Below, piece by piece: positions 25,476-33,541 of a stretch of DNA of 64,000 bases (position 1 is its first letter; each line of letters begins with the position of its first letter). Below the pieces are notes generated by a model, which was given only the letters and a program-made list of their open reading frames with translations, ran no database searches and was not told the origin of the DNA. A program made the position numbers and the translations under genes. The DNA comes from Rhizobium leguminosarum bv. trifolii WSM2297 (GTDB taxonomy: Bacteria; Pseudomonadota; Alphaproteobacteria; Rhizobiales; Rhizobiaceae). Location of the stretch: contig NZ_JH719393.1 in assembly GCF_000271845.1 (NCBI RefSeq), forward strand, positions 310,001 through 374,000, in the 5' to 3' direction.

Positions 25476-27623
25476 ATGATGTTGCATTTCTGGAATAAAT
25501 TCGGCATTCGCGCGCAGATCACCTCCGGCTTCGTGCCGTTGATTCTGTTGATGAGCCTGCTCACCGTCAGCGCGATCTCGGGCATGAACGGCCTCGCCTC
25601 GATCTTCGCATCCTATCGCGCCACGGCCGGGCAGAGCCTCGCCATATCGGACTACAGCGACCAGCTGCACGAGATCCAGATGTCGGCCGAAGCCTTCCGC
25701 TCGACGCCGGCGCAGGCCGTTGTCGACAGCTTTCGCGCCGGCGTGAAGGCGTTCGAGGCGGACGACCCGCGTTTTGCCGACAACAAGGACCTGCAATCCG
25801 GCCTTGCGACGATCCGCCAGGACATTGCCGGATATGGCAAGGCCTTCGAACAGATCGTCTCGCTGCAGGCCAGGCGTGATGCGCTGATCTCCAAGGTCAC
25901 CGAATTCGGGCCATGGACCAGCATTGCACTCAACGACGTCATGCGCAGCGCCTGGCGCCAGAACGATGTGCCGCTGCTGCACATGACGGCGGCAACGCTC
26001 GAAGCCTTGAACCGCAGCCTCTATTTTTCTGAGCGCTTCGTGCATTCCGACGATTTTGCGGCCTACGATACGGCCCAGGCAGCACTCGCCGAAGCAGTCT
26101 CGCTCAATGATGCCGCTGCCAAGGCTGCCAAGAACGAGTTGCAGAAGAAGCGCCTGATGGGTGCCGGCCAGCTTATGCAGAACTATACCGCCCGTCTGGG
26201 CGACATGAAGGATGTCTTGCAGGCGAGCGGCAGTATCCGCCAGACGCAGCTCAATGTGCTGGCACCGAAAATATCAGGCGAGTTCAAGGATCTGCAGGCC
26301 GGCGTCACCGGCGCGCAGAAGAACCTGGACGGTTCGGTGGAAGCAACGGTCGCCTCGGCGACCAGCGCGACGCTTGTTATCAGCGGTCTGTTGATCGTCA
26401 TCGGCCTCGTGCTTTCCTATTTCGTCGGCCGGTTGATTTCCTCGGCGGTGCGCAAGATGGCGCAGTCGATGGAGCAGCTTGCCCGTGGCGAGGAAAAGAT
26501 CGTGATAACCGGCGTCGAGCACCGCCACGAACTCGGAGCCATGGCTCGTTCGCTGAAGGTTTTCCAGGAAACGGGACGCGCCAAGCTGATCGCCGAAGCC
26601 AATGCCGAACGCGCTCGTCTCGCCGCCGAAGAAGAACGGCTGCGCCAGGAAGCCGAGCGGCTCTCCGACGCCCAGGTGATGGAGCATGCCTTCCGCCAGA
26701 TTTCCGTGGGCCTCGACGCGCTTTCCAAGGGCGACCTCACTGTCCGGGTCGGCGAAGTCGACCATCGCTATGTCAGGATTCGTGATCACTTTAACAACTC
26801 GGTCGCAAGCCTCGAGGAAGCGGTCGACTCCGTCATTCGCGCAGTCGCCACCATCCGCTCCGGTCTGTCGGAAATCTCCACCGCCTCCAACGATCTCGCC
26901 CGCCGCACCGAGCAGCAGGCGGCGTCCCTGGAAGAAACGGTCGCAGCACTCGGCGACGTGACCCGCGGCGTCAACGGGACGGCGGAGGGCGCAGGCCGCG
27001 CCCAGGCCGTGGTGGCGACGGCCCGCACCAATGCTGAAAAGGGCGGCGAAATCGTCGCCCGTGCCATCGACGCGATGACGGAAATTCAAAACTCGTCGTC
27101 GAAGATCGGCAACATCATCAGCGTCATCGACGAGATCGCCTTCCAGACCAACCTGCTGGCGCTGAATGCCGGCGTTGAAGCGGCGCGCGCCGGTGAGGCA
27201 GGCAAGGGCTTTGCGGTTGTCGCTCAGGAAGTCCGCGAGCTCGCGCAACGTTCCGCCAATGCGGCTAGGGAGATCAAGCAACTGATTTCCACCTCCTCGG
27301 CGCAGGTCAAGACCGGGGTCCAGCTGGTCGGCGAATCCGGCCTCTCGCTCGAACAGATCGTCGAGCAGGTCACCGCGATGAATGCGACCGTCGCCGAGAT
27401 CGCCGTTGCCGCCCGCGAACAGGCGACAAGCCTGCGCGAGGTCTCGGCCGCTGGCGACCAGATGGACAAGGTAACCCAGCAGAACGCCGCGATGGTCGAA
27501 GAAACCACGGCGGCCGCGCAAAGCCTGACGCAGGAAACCGAAAACCTTGCGCAACTGCTGTTGCGGTTCAGGACAAGCAGCGGCCGGGCATCGGAACGTC
27601 GCCATTATGCGATGGCTTCGTGA
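25476..27623 (+). CDS. Methyl-accepting chemotaxis protein with large periplasmic HBM-like domain (715 aa)
   Basis: Membrane helices lie at about 17-40 ([19 protein letters not shown]) and 293-318 ([20 protein letters not shown]). The about 250 residues between them are all-helical with a repeated two-bundle character, which fits a helical bimodular (HBM) sensor. HAMP ([21 protein letters not shown]) and a second HAMP-like linker follow, then the signalling hairpin with the invariant tip [22 protein letters not shown]. No C-terminal CheR-tethering pentapeptide is visible. The gene follows a sugar-binding protein gene with only 12 bp between, suggesting a ligand-protein/receptor pair. Confidence 0.92.
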   Translation: MMLHFWNKFGIRAQITSGFVPLILLMSLLTVSAISGMNGLASIFASYRATAGQSLAISDYSDQLHEIQMSAEAFRSTPAQAVVDSFRAGVKAFEADDPRFADNKDLQSGLATIRQDIAGYGKAFEQIVSLQARRDALISKVTEFGPWTSIALNDVMRSAWRQNDVPLLHMTAATLEALNRSLYFSERFVHSDDFAAYDTAQAALAEAVSLNDAAAKAAKNELQKKRLMGAGQLMQNYTARLGDMKDVLQASGSIRQTQLNVLAPKISGEFKDLQAGVTGAQKNLDGSVEATVASATSATLVISGLLIVIGLVLSYFVGRLISSAVRKMAQSMEQLARGEEKIVITGVEHRHELGAMARSLKVFQETGRAKLIAEANAERARLAAEEERLRQEAERLSDAQVMEHAFRQISVGLDALSKGDLTVRVGEVDHRYVRIRDHFNNSVASLEEAVDSVIRAVATIRSGLSEISTASNDLARRTEQQAASLEETVAALGDVTRGVNGTAEGAGRAQAVVATARTNAEKGGEIVARAIDAMTEIQNSSSKIGNIISVIDEIAFQTNLLALNAGVEAARAGEAGKGFAVVAQEVRELAQRSANAAREIKQLISTSSAQVKTGVQLVGESGLSLEQIVEQVTAMNATVAEIAVAAREQATSLREVSAAGDQMDKVTQQNAAMVEETTAAAQSLTQETENLAQLLLRFRTSSGRASERRHYAMAS

Positions 27624-27630
27624 TGTCTGC

Positions 27631-27690
27631 TGAAGCATGTCGCGCAATAGTTTGCAGCGGTAATCCGAAAGATCGCGACGCGCTTTGACG
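27631..27690 (+). repeat. Degenerate intergenic repeat of rhizobial type
   Basis: The segment TGAAGCATGTCGCGCAATAG and the following TTTGCAGCGG resembles a sequence I recall from many rhizobial intergenic regions (AAGCATGTCGCGCAAAAGT...GCAGCGG). A weaker relative appears at 39199-39243. Its function is unknown. Confidence 0.35.
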
Positions 27691-27702
27691 CCGCGAAGAG
27701 AA

Positions 27703-27732
27703 CACCGCCGCCGCCCCAAAAGGGCGGCGGTG
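27703..27732. terminator. GC hairpin between convergent genes
   Basis: CACCGCCGCC (27703-27712) can pair with GGCGGCGGTG (27723-27732), and the apex is rich in A (CCCAAAAGG). It lies between the chemoreceptor stop and the convergent DUF3422 stop and could end transcription from both sides, though no T-run follows. Confidence 0.45.
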
Positions 27733-27740
27733 AGCGCGCA

Positions 27741-29003
27741 TCAGTGGCTTCCGGATGCGGGGCCGTGGGGCGCACCGGCGATGCTCCTGCGCACATGACG
27801 GACGGCGGTCCAGACGGCGAAAAGCACAAGCGGGATGGCGCCGAGAACGGCGAGTTTTGTCACATGCGGATCGACGCCCAGCGCGGAAATGCTTTCCAGG
27901 CAGATCTTCGCCAGGCCAATGGTATAGTAGGTAATGGCGATGACCGAGAAACCTTCGACCGCCTGCTGGATATGCACCTGGACACGCGCCCGCTCTTCCA
28001 TCGAGGTCAGCAGCGAGGCGTTCTGATCCTCAAGCTGAACCTGCACGGTGGTTCTGAGAAGGTCTCCGGCCAGGCTGACACGTTCGGCGAGCTCGTCGAG
28101 ACGCCGCTCCGCCGCATAGACGGAGCGGACAGCCGGCTGGAAGCGCCGGTCGATGAAGGTGCCCAGTCTTTGCCTTCCCTCGGCCCGTTCTTCTCTGAGC
28201 TCGGATAATCGGCTGGCCACAATGTCGGCATAGGCTTTCGTTGCGCCGAAGCGGTGGCGGGCGAGCGCAGAGAAGTTGAGGACATCCGACGAGAGCCTGG
28301 TCACCTCGGACAGCAGCGCCTTGTCGACTTTGACGGCGCTCTGCATATGCGCGATCAGCAGATCGAGGCGCCCGTCGAAGGCGGAAAGCTTGGAGACGGT
28401 CTCGCGCGCCATCGGCAAAGCCAGCAGCGCCATCATCCGGTAGGTTTCGATCTCCAGGAAACGCCGGACCATGCGGCCGGTGCGATAGGCGTTGAGGTTG
28501 CGGTTGAAGAACAGGAATTCGACGAAACCGCTGTCGGTCAGACGAAAGTTCGAGTGCACTTCCGCATCGCCGCCGCCGACCTCAGAGGCGACATAGTCGA
28601 GCTTTGGTTTTTCGAGACGCTGCCCATCCTTCTCGTCGCGCACCAGCACGCGGACAGCCGCCATGACCTTTCCTTCGATCTGCCGGTAACAGGCCCGAAA
28701 GGCTTCCGGCGGATTGCTCCCGGGTTCGGACGAAGCGGGAACGACGAAGGTCAGGGTCAGGAATTCGGTATGCGCCTCCCATTTCAGCCGGCCGTCGCCA
28801 AGGCGGCCGATGCCATGATTGCCCTGGCCCGTGGTCGTTATCTCGTCCAGTCCCGGAAGATCACTCGGAAGCGGGGGAGGGGCGTTCTCGCCGACGATCG
28901 CGACATGCCAGACATCGGTGTCACCATCGAAATACAGCGACGGGCGGGCATGCAATTCGTTGTGAAGCTCCCTGCGCAGCGGATGCTCGGAACCCATCGG
29001 CAT
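27741..29003 (-). CDS. DUF3422 family membrane protein (420 aa)
   Basis: The opening HPLRRELHNELHARPSLYF is diagnostic for DUF3422. The central region is helical with a coiled-coil feel (DELAERVSLAGDLLRTTVQVQLEDQNASLLTSMEERARVQVHIQQAVEGFSVIAITYYTIGL is the conserved end). Two membrane helices occur near the C-terminus (VIAITYYTIGLAKICLES and KLAVLGAIPLVLFAVWTAVRHV), so the N-terminal 330 residues face the cytoplasm. Function is unknown. It is a single gene; GAGG 9 bases before the ATG at 29003 supports the start. Confidence 0.85.
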   Translation of the reverse strand: MPMGSEHPLRRELHNELHARPSLYFDGDTDVWHVAIVGENAPPPLPSDLPGLDEITTTGQGNHGIGRLGDGRLKWEAHTEFLTLTFVVPASSEPGSNPPEAFRACYRQIEGKVMAAVRVLVRDEKDGQRLEKPKLDYVASEVGGGDAEVHSNFRLTDSGFVEFLFFNRNLNAYRTGRMVRRFLEIETYRMMALLALPMARETVSKLSAFDGRLDLLIAHMQSAVKVDKALLSEVTRLSSDVLNFSALARHRFGATKAYADIVASRLSELREERAEGRQRLGTFIDRRFQPAVRSVYAAERRLDELAERVSLAGDLLRTTVQVQLEDQNASLLTSMEERARVQVHIQQAVEGFSVIAITYYTIGLAKICLESISALGVDPHVTKLAVLGAIPLVLFAVWTAVRHVRRSIAGAPHGPASGSH

Positions 29004-29219
29004 GGAGATGCACCTCTATACGGTAGACGGTCGCTCGGTCCCCGGCGGAATGACCGGGTGCCGGCGCTTATGATTTGACTTGGCGCCTTAGGGGGCTTGC
29101 CCAGGCTGACAACGCCTATAGCCTCTCCCGAGCCTCGTGTCACGACGCCTTCGCTATCGGATGCTAGACCGCATTGTTCTTGCCGCCAGGCCTGGCATCA
29201 GAGTGCTTGCCAAGCGAGG

Positions 29220-29384
29220 AATGGCGGTGCGCGACGCGATGCCCAGCACTTGAACCGGCAAGTCGAACGACGTGTCTCGCTATCCGCGTTTTCCGGAATG
29301 AAAAGCCGCGCTCCGGCTACTGCGATCAGCCCAACCGGAATGACGGCGAAGAAAACGGAGCGCCATCCCTTGCAGGGGAAGTAG
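29220..29384 (-). pseudogene. Frameshifted fragment of an MFS (EmrB/QacA- or Bcr-like) transporter gene
   Basis: On the minus strand the bases below 29380 read GWRSVFFAVIPVGLIAVAGA followed by RLFIPENADSETRR, the conserved end of a membrane helix pair in drug:H+ antiporters (usual form GWR-x-x-F-x-x-x-x-PVGL). About 29266-29275 the frame shifts, and a different frame continues SFDLPVQVLGIAS, the expected next segment (LDLPGQVLGI-type). Both flanks lack the rest of the about 400-500-residue protein, so this is a relic with at least one frameshift and two truncations. Confidence 0.65.
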
Positions 29385-29448
29385 CGTGGTTCAGCTCATC
29401 GACGATTTGAAACCGATCCAACTGTCGTGGACGGCGATGAGCAAGGGC

Positions 29449-29491
29449 AAAAAACCATCAGCCACGGCCTGTTGCGAGACCGTGGCTGATG
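29449..29491 (-). terminator. Rho-independent terminator of the binding-protein gene
   Basis: CATCAGCCACGG (29456-29467) and CCGTGGCTGATG (29480-29491) form a perfect 12-bp stem with a 12-base loop; on the minus strand the stem is followed by GGTTTTTT (complement of 29449-29456). It lies 36 bp after the stop of the gene ending at 29527 and shows that this gene is transcribed alone. Confidence 0.9.
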
Positions 29492-29526
29492 CAGCGCGCA
29501 ATCTGTTGGGAGACAGGCGCGGCCGG

Positions 29527-30813
29527 TTATTTGTTGGCGGCGAGCGCGACGTTGACCTTGTCGACGTCAGCGCTCATTGCCTTGAAGGTGTCATCGAGGG
29601 AAAGCTCGCCGACGATCAGCTGGCTCATGCGCTGGACGATGAGCTGATAGATGGCAGAAGAGCCCTTCAGGCGTTCCAGGTCGCGGGCGGCTTTCGGTGC
29701 GCTGCTGCGGGCAGCGAGGAAGACGGCCATGGCGTCCTTGGCGTTCTTGCTCTCGAGCTTGTACTGCGGGTCCTTGATGTCGGCGCCAGTCAGGATAACG
29801 TAGTTTTCGGCGATTTCACGCTGGACCTTTTCAGAGCCGAGGAACTCGATGAATGAGGCGACGGCTTGCGGGTACTTGGTGCGCTTGAAGCCGACGATTG
29901 CGGTGCCGCCAGGCATCGCGTAGCAACCGGCGTCGCCGCAGGGCGCGCTGATTGCCGTCCAGTCGAATGCATCGCCGATCTTCTTCTGGAACGGATTGAC
30001 CATCCAGTTGCCGGCGAGATAGGTCACGACATTGCCGTTGACGAACTCGTCACCCATGTTCTTGTACTGGGTTCCGCCGGCAGCCCCCCACATTTCCTTC
30101 GGGAAAGAGCCGTCCTTCGTCCAGTTATAGAGATCGGTGATGTAGTGCTTGGCGGCATCATCGGGGAAGGCGAACTTGCCGTCCTTGACGTATTTCGAGC
30201 CATAGGAGAAGGCAGCACCCGAGAAGCGATGGCCCGAGCGGTCCATCGTGAAGGGGATCTGGGCGCCGGTCGCCTTGGCGACTCGCGCCGAGGCTTCGAC
30301 GATATCCTTCAGTGTGGCGGTCGGCTTGGGAAGCGGTTCTTTGGCCTGTTCGAACAGCGTCTTGTTGACGAAGGGCAGGTTGAAGGTCTGCGACGCGACA
30401 TAGCCGTTGATCGAGTTCGGATCGTTGACGCCGGGGAAACGAAGCGTGTTGAGGCTGTCGCCGTGCAGCTTGGCGAAGCCATCCGGATCTTTCATCAGCG
30501 GGCGCATGTCGAGGTAATAGGGCGCCAGCTGCCAGTCGGTGATCTTGGCGATATCTGGACCTTCGCCGATGGCAAGTTGCACTGGCAGCTGCTTGGCGAC
30601 GGCATCATAGCCGGACGAGACGAAATTGACCTTGATGTCGGGATGCGCCGTCTCGAATTCTTTGCTCAGCGCTTCCATCCGCTCGACATAAGCCTGGTCG
30701 TCGTCGGTAAAGAGAAAAGTGATCGTCTGGGTTTCCGCCATGGCCACGCTGGACCACGCAAAGGAAACGGTGGCCAGCGCCAGTGCGAAAGCCCCTGAAA
30801 GATACGTTTTCAT
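29527..30813 (-). CDS. Sugar ABC transporter solute-binding protein, family 1, pectin-type island (428 aa)
   Basis: I start at the ATG at 30813 (MKTYLSGAFALALATVSFAWSSVAMA|ET), preceded by GGGAGGATGA; the open frame extends to 30876 but would include the operator. The mature part has ITFLFTDDDQAYVERMEALSKEFE, DIAKITDWQLAPYYLDMRPL and AMPGGTAIVGFKRTKYP. It is encoded divergently from its likely transporter partners (37094, 38085) and has its own terminator. The two palindromes in the divergent region probably regulate both sides together. Confidence 0.9.
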   Translation of the reverse strand: MKTYLSGAFALALATVSFAWSSVAMAETQTITFLFTDDDQAYVERMEALSKEFETAHPDIKVNFVSSGYDAVAKQLPVQLAIGEGPDIAKITDWQLAPYYLDMRPLMKDPDGFAKLHGDSLNTLRFPGVNDPNSINGYVASQTFNLPFVNKTLFEQAKEPLPKPTATLKDIVEASARVAKATGAQIPFTMDRSGHRFSGAAFSYGSKYVKDGKFAFPDDAAKHYITDLYNWTKDGSFPKEMWGAAGGTQYKNMGDEFVNGNVVTYLAGNWMVNPFQKKIGDAFDWTAISAPCGDAGCYAMPGGTAIVGFKRTKYPQAVASFIEFLGSEKVQREIAENYVILTGADIKDPQYKLESKNAKDAMAVFLAARSSAPKAARDLERLKGSSAIYQLIVQRMSQLIVGELSLDDTFKAMSADVDKVNVALAANK

Positions 30814-30824
30814 TTCATCCTCCC

Positions 30825-30840
30825 ATGAAAACATTTTCAT
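30825..30840. promoter_or_regulatory. Operator-like palindrome A (ATGAAAACATTTTCAT)
   Basis: This is a near-perfect palindrome (only the centre mismatches) starting 12 bases upstream of the binding-protein start codon, overlapping its ribosome-site region. The same sequence with one change recurs at 30964-30981 in front of the divergent operon. Confidence 0.75.
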
Positions 30841-30963
30841 CAATCGCGGCATCAGCCATCGATAAGTGAATTTCATATACTTGACATTCGTCCCGTCAAG
30901 CTATTTTCTAAGCATATAGCGATGTTTTTGAGCAATTTTAAAAATCACGCACCCAAAGGGCCT

Positions 30964-30981
30964 AATGAAAATATTTTCATT
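30964..30981. promoter_or_regulatory. Operator-like palindrome B (AATGAAAATATTTTCATT)
   Basis: A perfect 18-bp palindrome 22 bases upstream of the GTG at 31003. Its half-site TGAAAA matches site A, and the form is close to LacI/CcpA-like operators (TGAAAnCGnTTTCA) with an AT centre. It lies where it would block the leader of the plus-strand operon. Confidence 0.8.
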
Positions 30982-31002
30982 GTATTGCGGAGGAGGCGAT
31001 CT

Positions 31003-33525
31003 GTGAAAACGGAAAGCATCAAGCAGCCGGGCGACATGGCCCCGGCATACAGCGTGGCCGAGGGGCAGACGATAACGGCATGGGCCGTTTCCGGTCTCAT
31101 CGCCAGCTATTTTCCCGGCGAGCCGGCCCTGGCCGAAGATCGTGTAAACTACCGCTTCATCAATGGTTTCGTCGACGTCGGCGACCTGCCGTGCCGCAAG
31201 GCCTTCTGGTCCACCATGGTCGGGCGGACGCTGGCGCCGGATACGTCCTGGCCGACAGAAAGCCTCTATCTCCCCGGTTCGAACCGCCGCGTCGAGTTTA
31301 CCAGCTTCTGGCATGTGCCCACACATGTCAGGCGATGGCTGAAGGGCACGTTCAGGACGGAAGCCCCGCGCACGCTCAATCTCGCGCTCAAGACCTGCGG
31401 CGGTGTCCGCATCTGGGTCAACGGGCAAGAGGCGGTGCGCTTTGAGCCCTTCAAGCGCAACGTCGAGAGCGCAACCGAGATAGCGCTGCCGCTCGACGCC
31501 GGCGACAATGAGATCCTTGTCCATGCCGAAGATCTTGCCGAGCGCGACACGACCTGGTTCTTCGAGCTGGAAATGCGGGACAAGGAGCCGCTCTTGGTGC
31601 TGCTGCCGGTATCGCTGGATCAGGACGAGGTGCGCGAGCTGGAAGCCCTTTCGCGCGGCGTGCGTCCGGCTCGCGACGCCTTCGTCAATCAGCCGTTGGA
31701 GATCATCTTCGACACGGCGCCGGAGCGCGACCTGCCGGTGGAACTCAAGGTCGTCGGTCATGGCCACGAGCGACCCGTTCTCGCCCATTCGAAACTGATC
31801 CTGCGCGCCCGTCAGAGCCGTCTGATCGCCGACGATGTCTGCGGTATCGCAGACGGTTATCACGGCATTCACATGACGATCGGCACCGGGCCGGGTTCGG
31901 TCGCCCGCGTCATCGATGCCGCCTTCATGAGCAGCCTTTCGCCATTGCCGGCCGAGACGTCGCTTTCCGCCCGCAAGCGCCAGGCGCTGGAATACAGCGC
32001 CCGTTTCGGCGCCAACCGTGCCGGCCGCCTGATCGCGATGATGGAAACCGGCTACGACGACCAGGAGAGCTTCGACCGCATCGTCGATGCGACGCTCGCC
32101 TCGATCGATGCGCGCGAGGATTGCTCGGACTTCATCATGGTGCCGCTCTTGTGGCTGCTCGGCGCCTATGGCGACCGGATACCCAAGGCGACGGTCGAGC
32201 GCATCCGCCATTCCGTTCTCTCCTATCGCTACTGGGTCGACGAGCCGGGCAACGATGCGATGTGGTTCTGGAGCGAGAACCATGTGCTCTGCTTCCATAC
32301 CAGCCAACTGCTGGCGGGACTTCTCCTGCCCGACGCGGTGTTCTCGGCCTCGGGGCGGATGGGACGGCAGCAGGCGGCGCTTGCCGTCGAGCGCCTCGGG
32401 CGCTGGTTCGACAGCGTCGAGGCCCATGGTCTGGCGGAATGGAATTCGGCCGCCTATTACCCGATCGATTTCATCGGTCTCTTGGCGCTGGAGCGCTGGG
32501 CCGAGAGCGGGATCGCCGATCGCGCCCGCGGCCAGATCGATCTCATCTTCCGCATGATCGCCCTTCATACGCTCGCCGGCGTTCCGGCCGGCTCACAGGG
32601 GCGCGCCTATGACAAGGAACTGCGCGCCGGCCCGCTGACCGAGCTTGCGCCCTTCGCCCAGGTTGCCTTCGGCACCGGCTGGCTCAACAACGGTGTCGCG
32701 GCGCTGACGATGTTTTGCGCCGGCGACTATGAGCCGCCGGCCGATCTCGCCGAGCTTGCTTCGCTTTCGCGGGGAAGAAGCGTCGAGGCGCGCTACAGCC
32801 AGGGGCTGGAGAGCGGAAAGCTCGTGCTCTTCAAGAACGAGACCGCGCAGCTTTCGACCGTCGTCGATCACAAGACCGGCCAGAAAGGGCATCAGCAGCA
32901 CGTCCTCGACATCAGGCTGGCCGGCAATCCGATGGCGAGGCTGTGGGTCAACCATCCCGGTGAAGACGACCCCTGGGGCAATCAGCGGCCATCCTATTGG
33001 GCCGGCAACGGCATCCTGCCGCGTGTCGCCCAGCATCGCGACGTCGCCCTCTTGATCGAGGACACCGGCGATGCACGGCATGCATGGACGCACGCTTATA
33101 TCGGTCGCGACGGCCTCGACGATCTGATCGTCGAAGACAAGTGGCTGATTGCCCGGTCGGGCCGGGGATTTGCCGCTCTTTGGGCCTCGAGCGGCCTGGA
33201 GCTGATCACCGACGGGCCGACCGCCGGCCGCGAAGCGCGCTCCTACGGATCGCTTTGCGGCTGGGCGGCCATCGTTGGATGCGGCAACGATGATACTTTC
33301 AAGGCCTTCATCGAGCGCCTGTGCCAGACGACGGTGTCCTTCGATCCTGCGCTTCGGGATCTTTCCCTGACGCCGCCGGGCGGCCCGGCGATCGCGCTTT
33401 CCTATGCCGGCGGTCTTTCGATCGCCGGTAAAGCGCGGCCGTTCACCCACGATCAGCCGCACCCGATCCTCACCCACGACAGCGCCGCGTCCCAAGCCGG
33501 CCTTGACGGGCCGTTCTACTCCTAA
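31003..33525 (+). CDS. Large uncharacterised protein, candidate polysaccharide lyase or hydrolase (840 aa)
   Basis: The GTG at 31003 follows GGAGGAGG and excludes the operator from the coding part; an upstream in-frame ATG at 30922 would include it. Residues about 30-220 look like a beta-sandwich (LNLALKTCGGVRIWVNGQEAVRF, PLDAGDNEILVHAEDL). Residues about 320-560 are helical with possible active-site residues in NDAMWFWSENHVLCFHTSQLLAG and LAEWNSAAYYPIDFIGLLAL. Residues about 590-840 are again beta-rich (QKGHQQHVLDIRLAG, LWVNHPGEDDPWG). That order, sandwich-toroid-sandwich, resembles several lyase families. I recognise no family. No signal peptide is present. It is the first gene of an operon with GH105 and GH28, which makes a cytoplasmic oligosaccharide lyase plausible (inference). 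Confidence 0.7.
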   Translation: MKTESIKQPGDMAPAYSVAEGQTITAWAVSGLIASYFPGEPALAEDRVNYRFINGFVDVGDLPCRKAFWSTMVGRTLAPDTSWPTESLYLPGSNRRVEFTSFWHVPTHVRRWLKGTFRTEAPRTLNLALKTCGGVRIWVNGQEAVRFEPFKRNVESATEIALPLDAGDNEILVHAEDLAERDTTWFFELEMRDKEPLLVLLPVSLDQDEVRELEALSRGVRPARDAFVNQPLEIIFDTAPERDLPVELKVVGHGHERPVLAHSKLILRARQSRLIADDVCGIADGYHGIHMTIGTGPGSVARVIDAAFMSSLSPLPAETSLSARKRQALEYSARFGANRAGRLIAMMETGYDDQESFDRIVDATLASIDAREDCSDFIMVPLLWLLGAYGDRIPKATVERIRHSVLSYRYWVDEPGNDAMWFWSENHVLCFHTSQLLAGLLLPDAVFSASGRMGRQQAALAVERLGRWFDSVEAHGLAEWNSAAYYPIDFIGLLALERWAESGIADRARGQIDLIFRMIALHTLAGVPAGSQGRAYDKELRAGPLTELAPFAQVAFGTGWLNNGVAALTMFCAGDYEPPADLAELASLSRGRSVEARYSQGLESGKLVLFKNETAQLSTVVDHKTGQKGHQQHVLDIRLAGNPMARLWVNHPGEDDPWGNQRPSYWAGNGILPRVAQHRDVALLIEDTGDARHAWTHAYIGRDGLDDLIVEDKWLIARSGRGFAALWASSGLELITDGPTAGREARSYGSLCGWAAIVGCGNDDTFKAFIERLCQTTVSFDPALRDLSLTPPGGPAIALSYAGGLSIAGKARPFTHDQPHPILTHDSAASQAGLDGPFYS

Positions 33526-33541
33526 AACATAGGTCTCCAGC

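Larger units (their letters stand above)
29004..29526. other. 523-bp gap with a transporter relic and a terminator
   Basis: The stretch contains the DUF3422 upstream region (29004-29190), a frameshifted piece of an MFS transporter on the minus strand (29220-29384) and the terminator of the binding-protein gene (29449-29491). I see no intact gene. Confidence 0.6.

Noticed and set aside
30901..32568. Minus-strand frame (555 codons) opposite the 840-residue protein
   Set aside because: The plus-strand frame has a good ribosome site, operon context and normal amino acid composition; the minus one does not.
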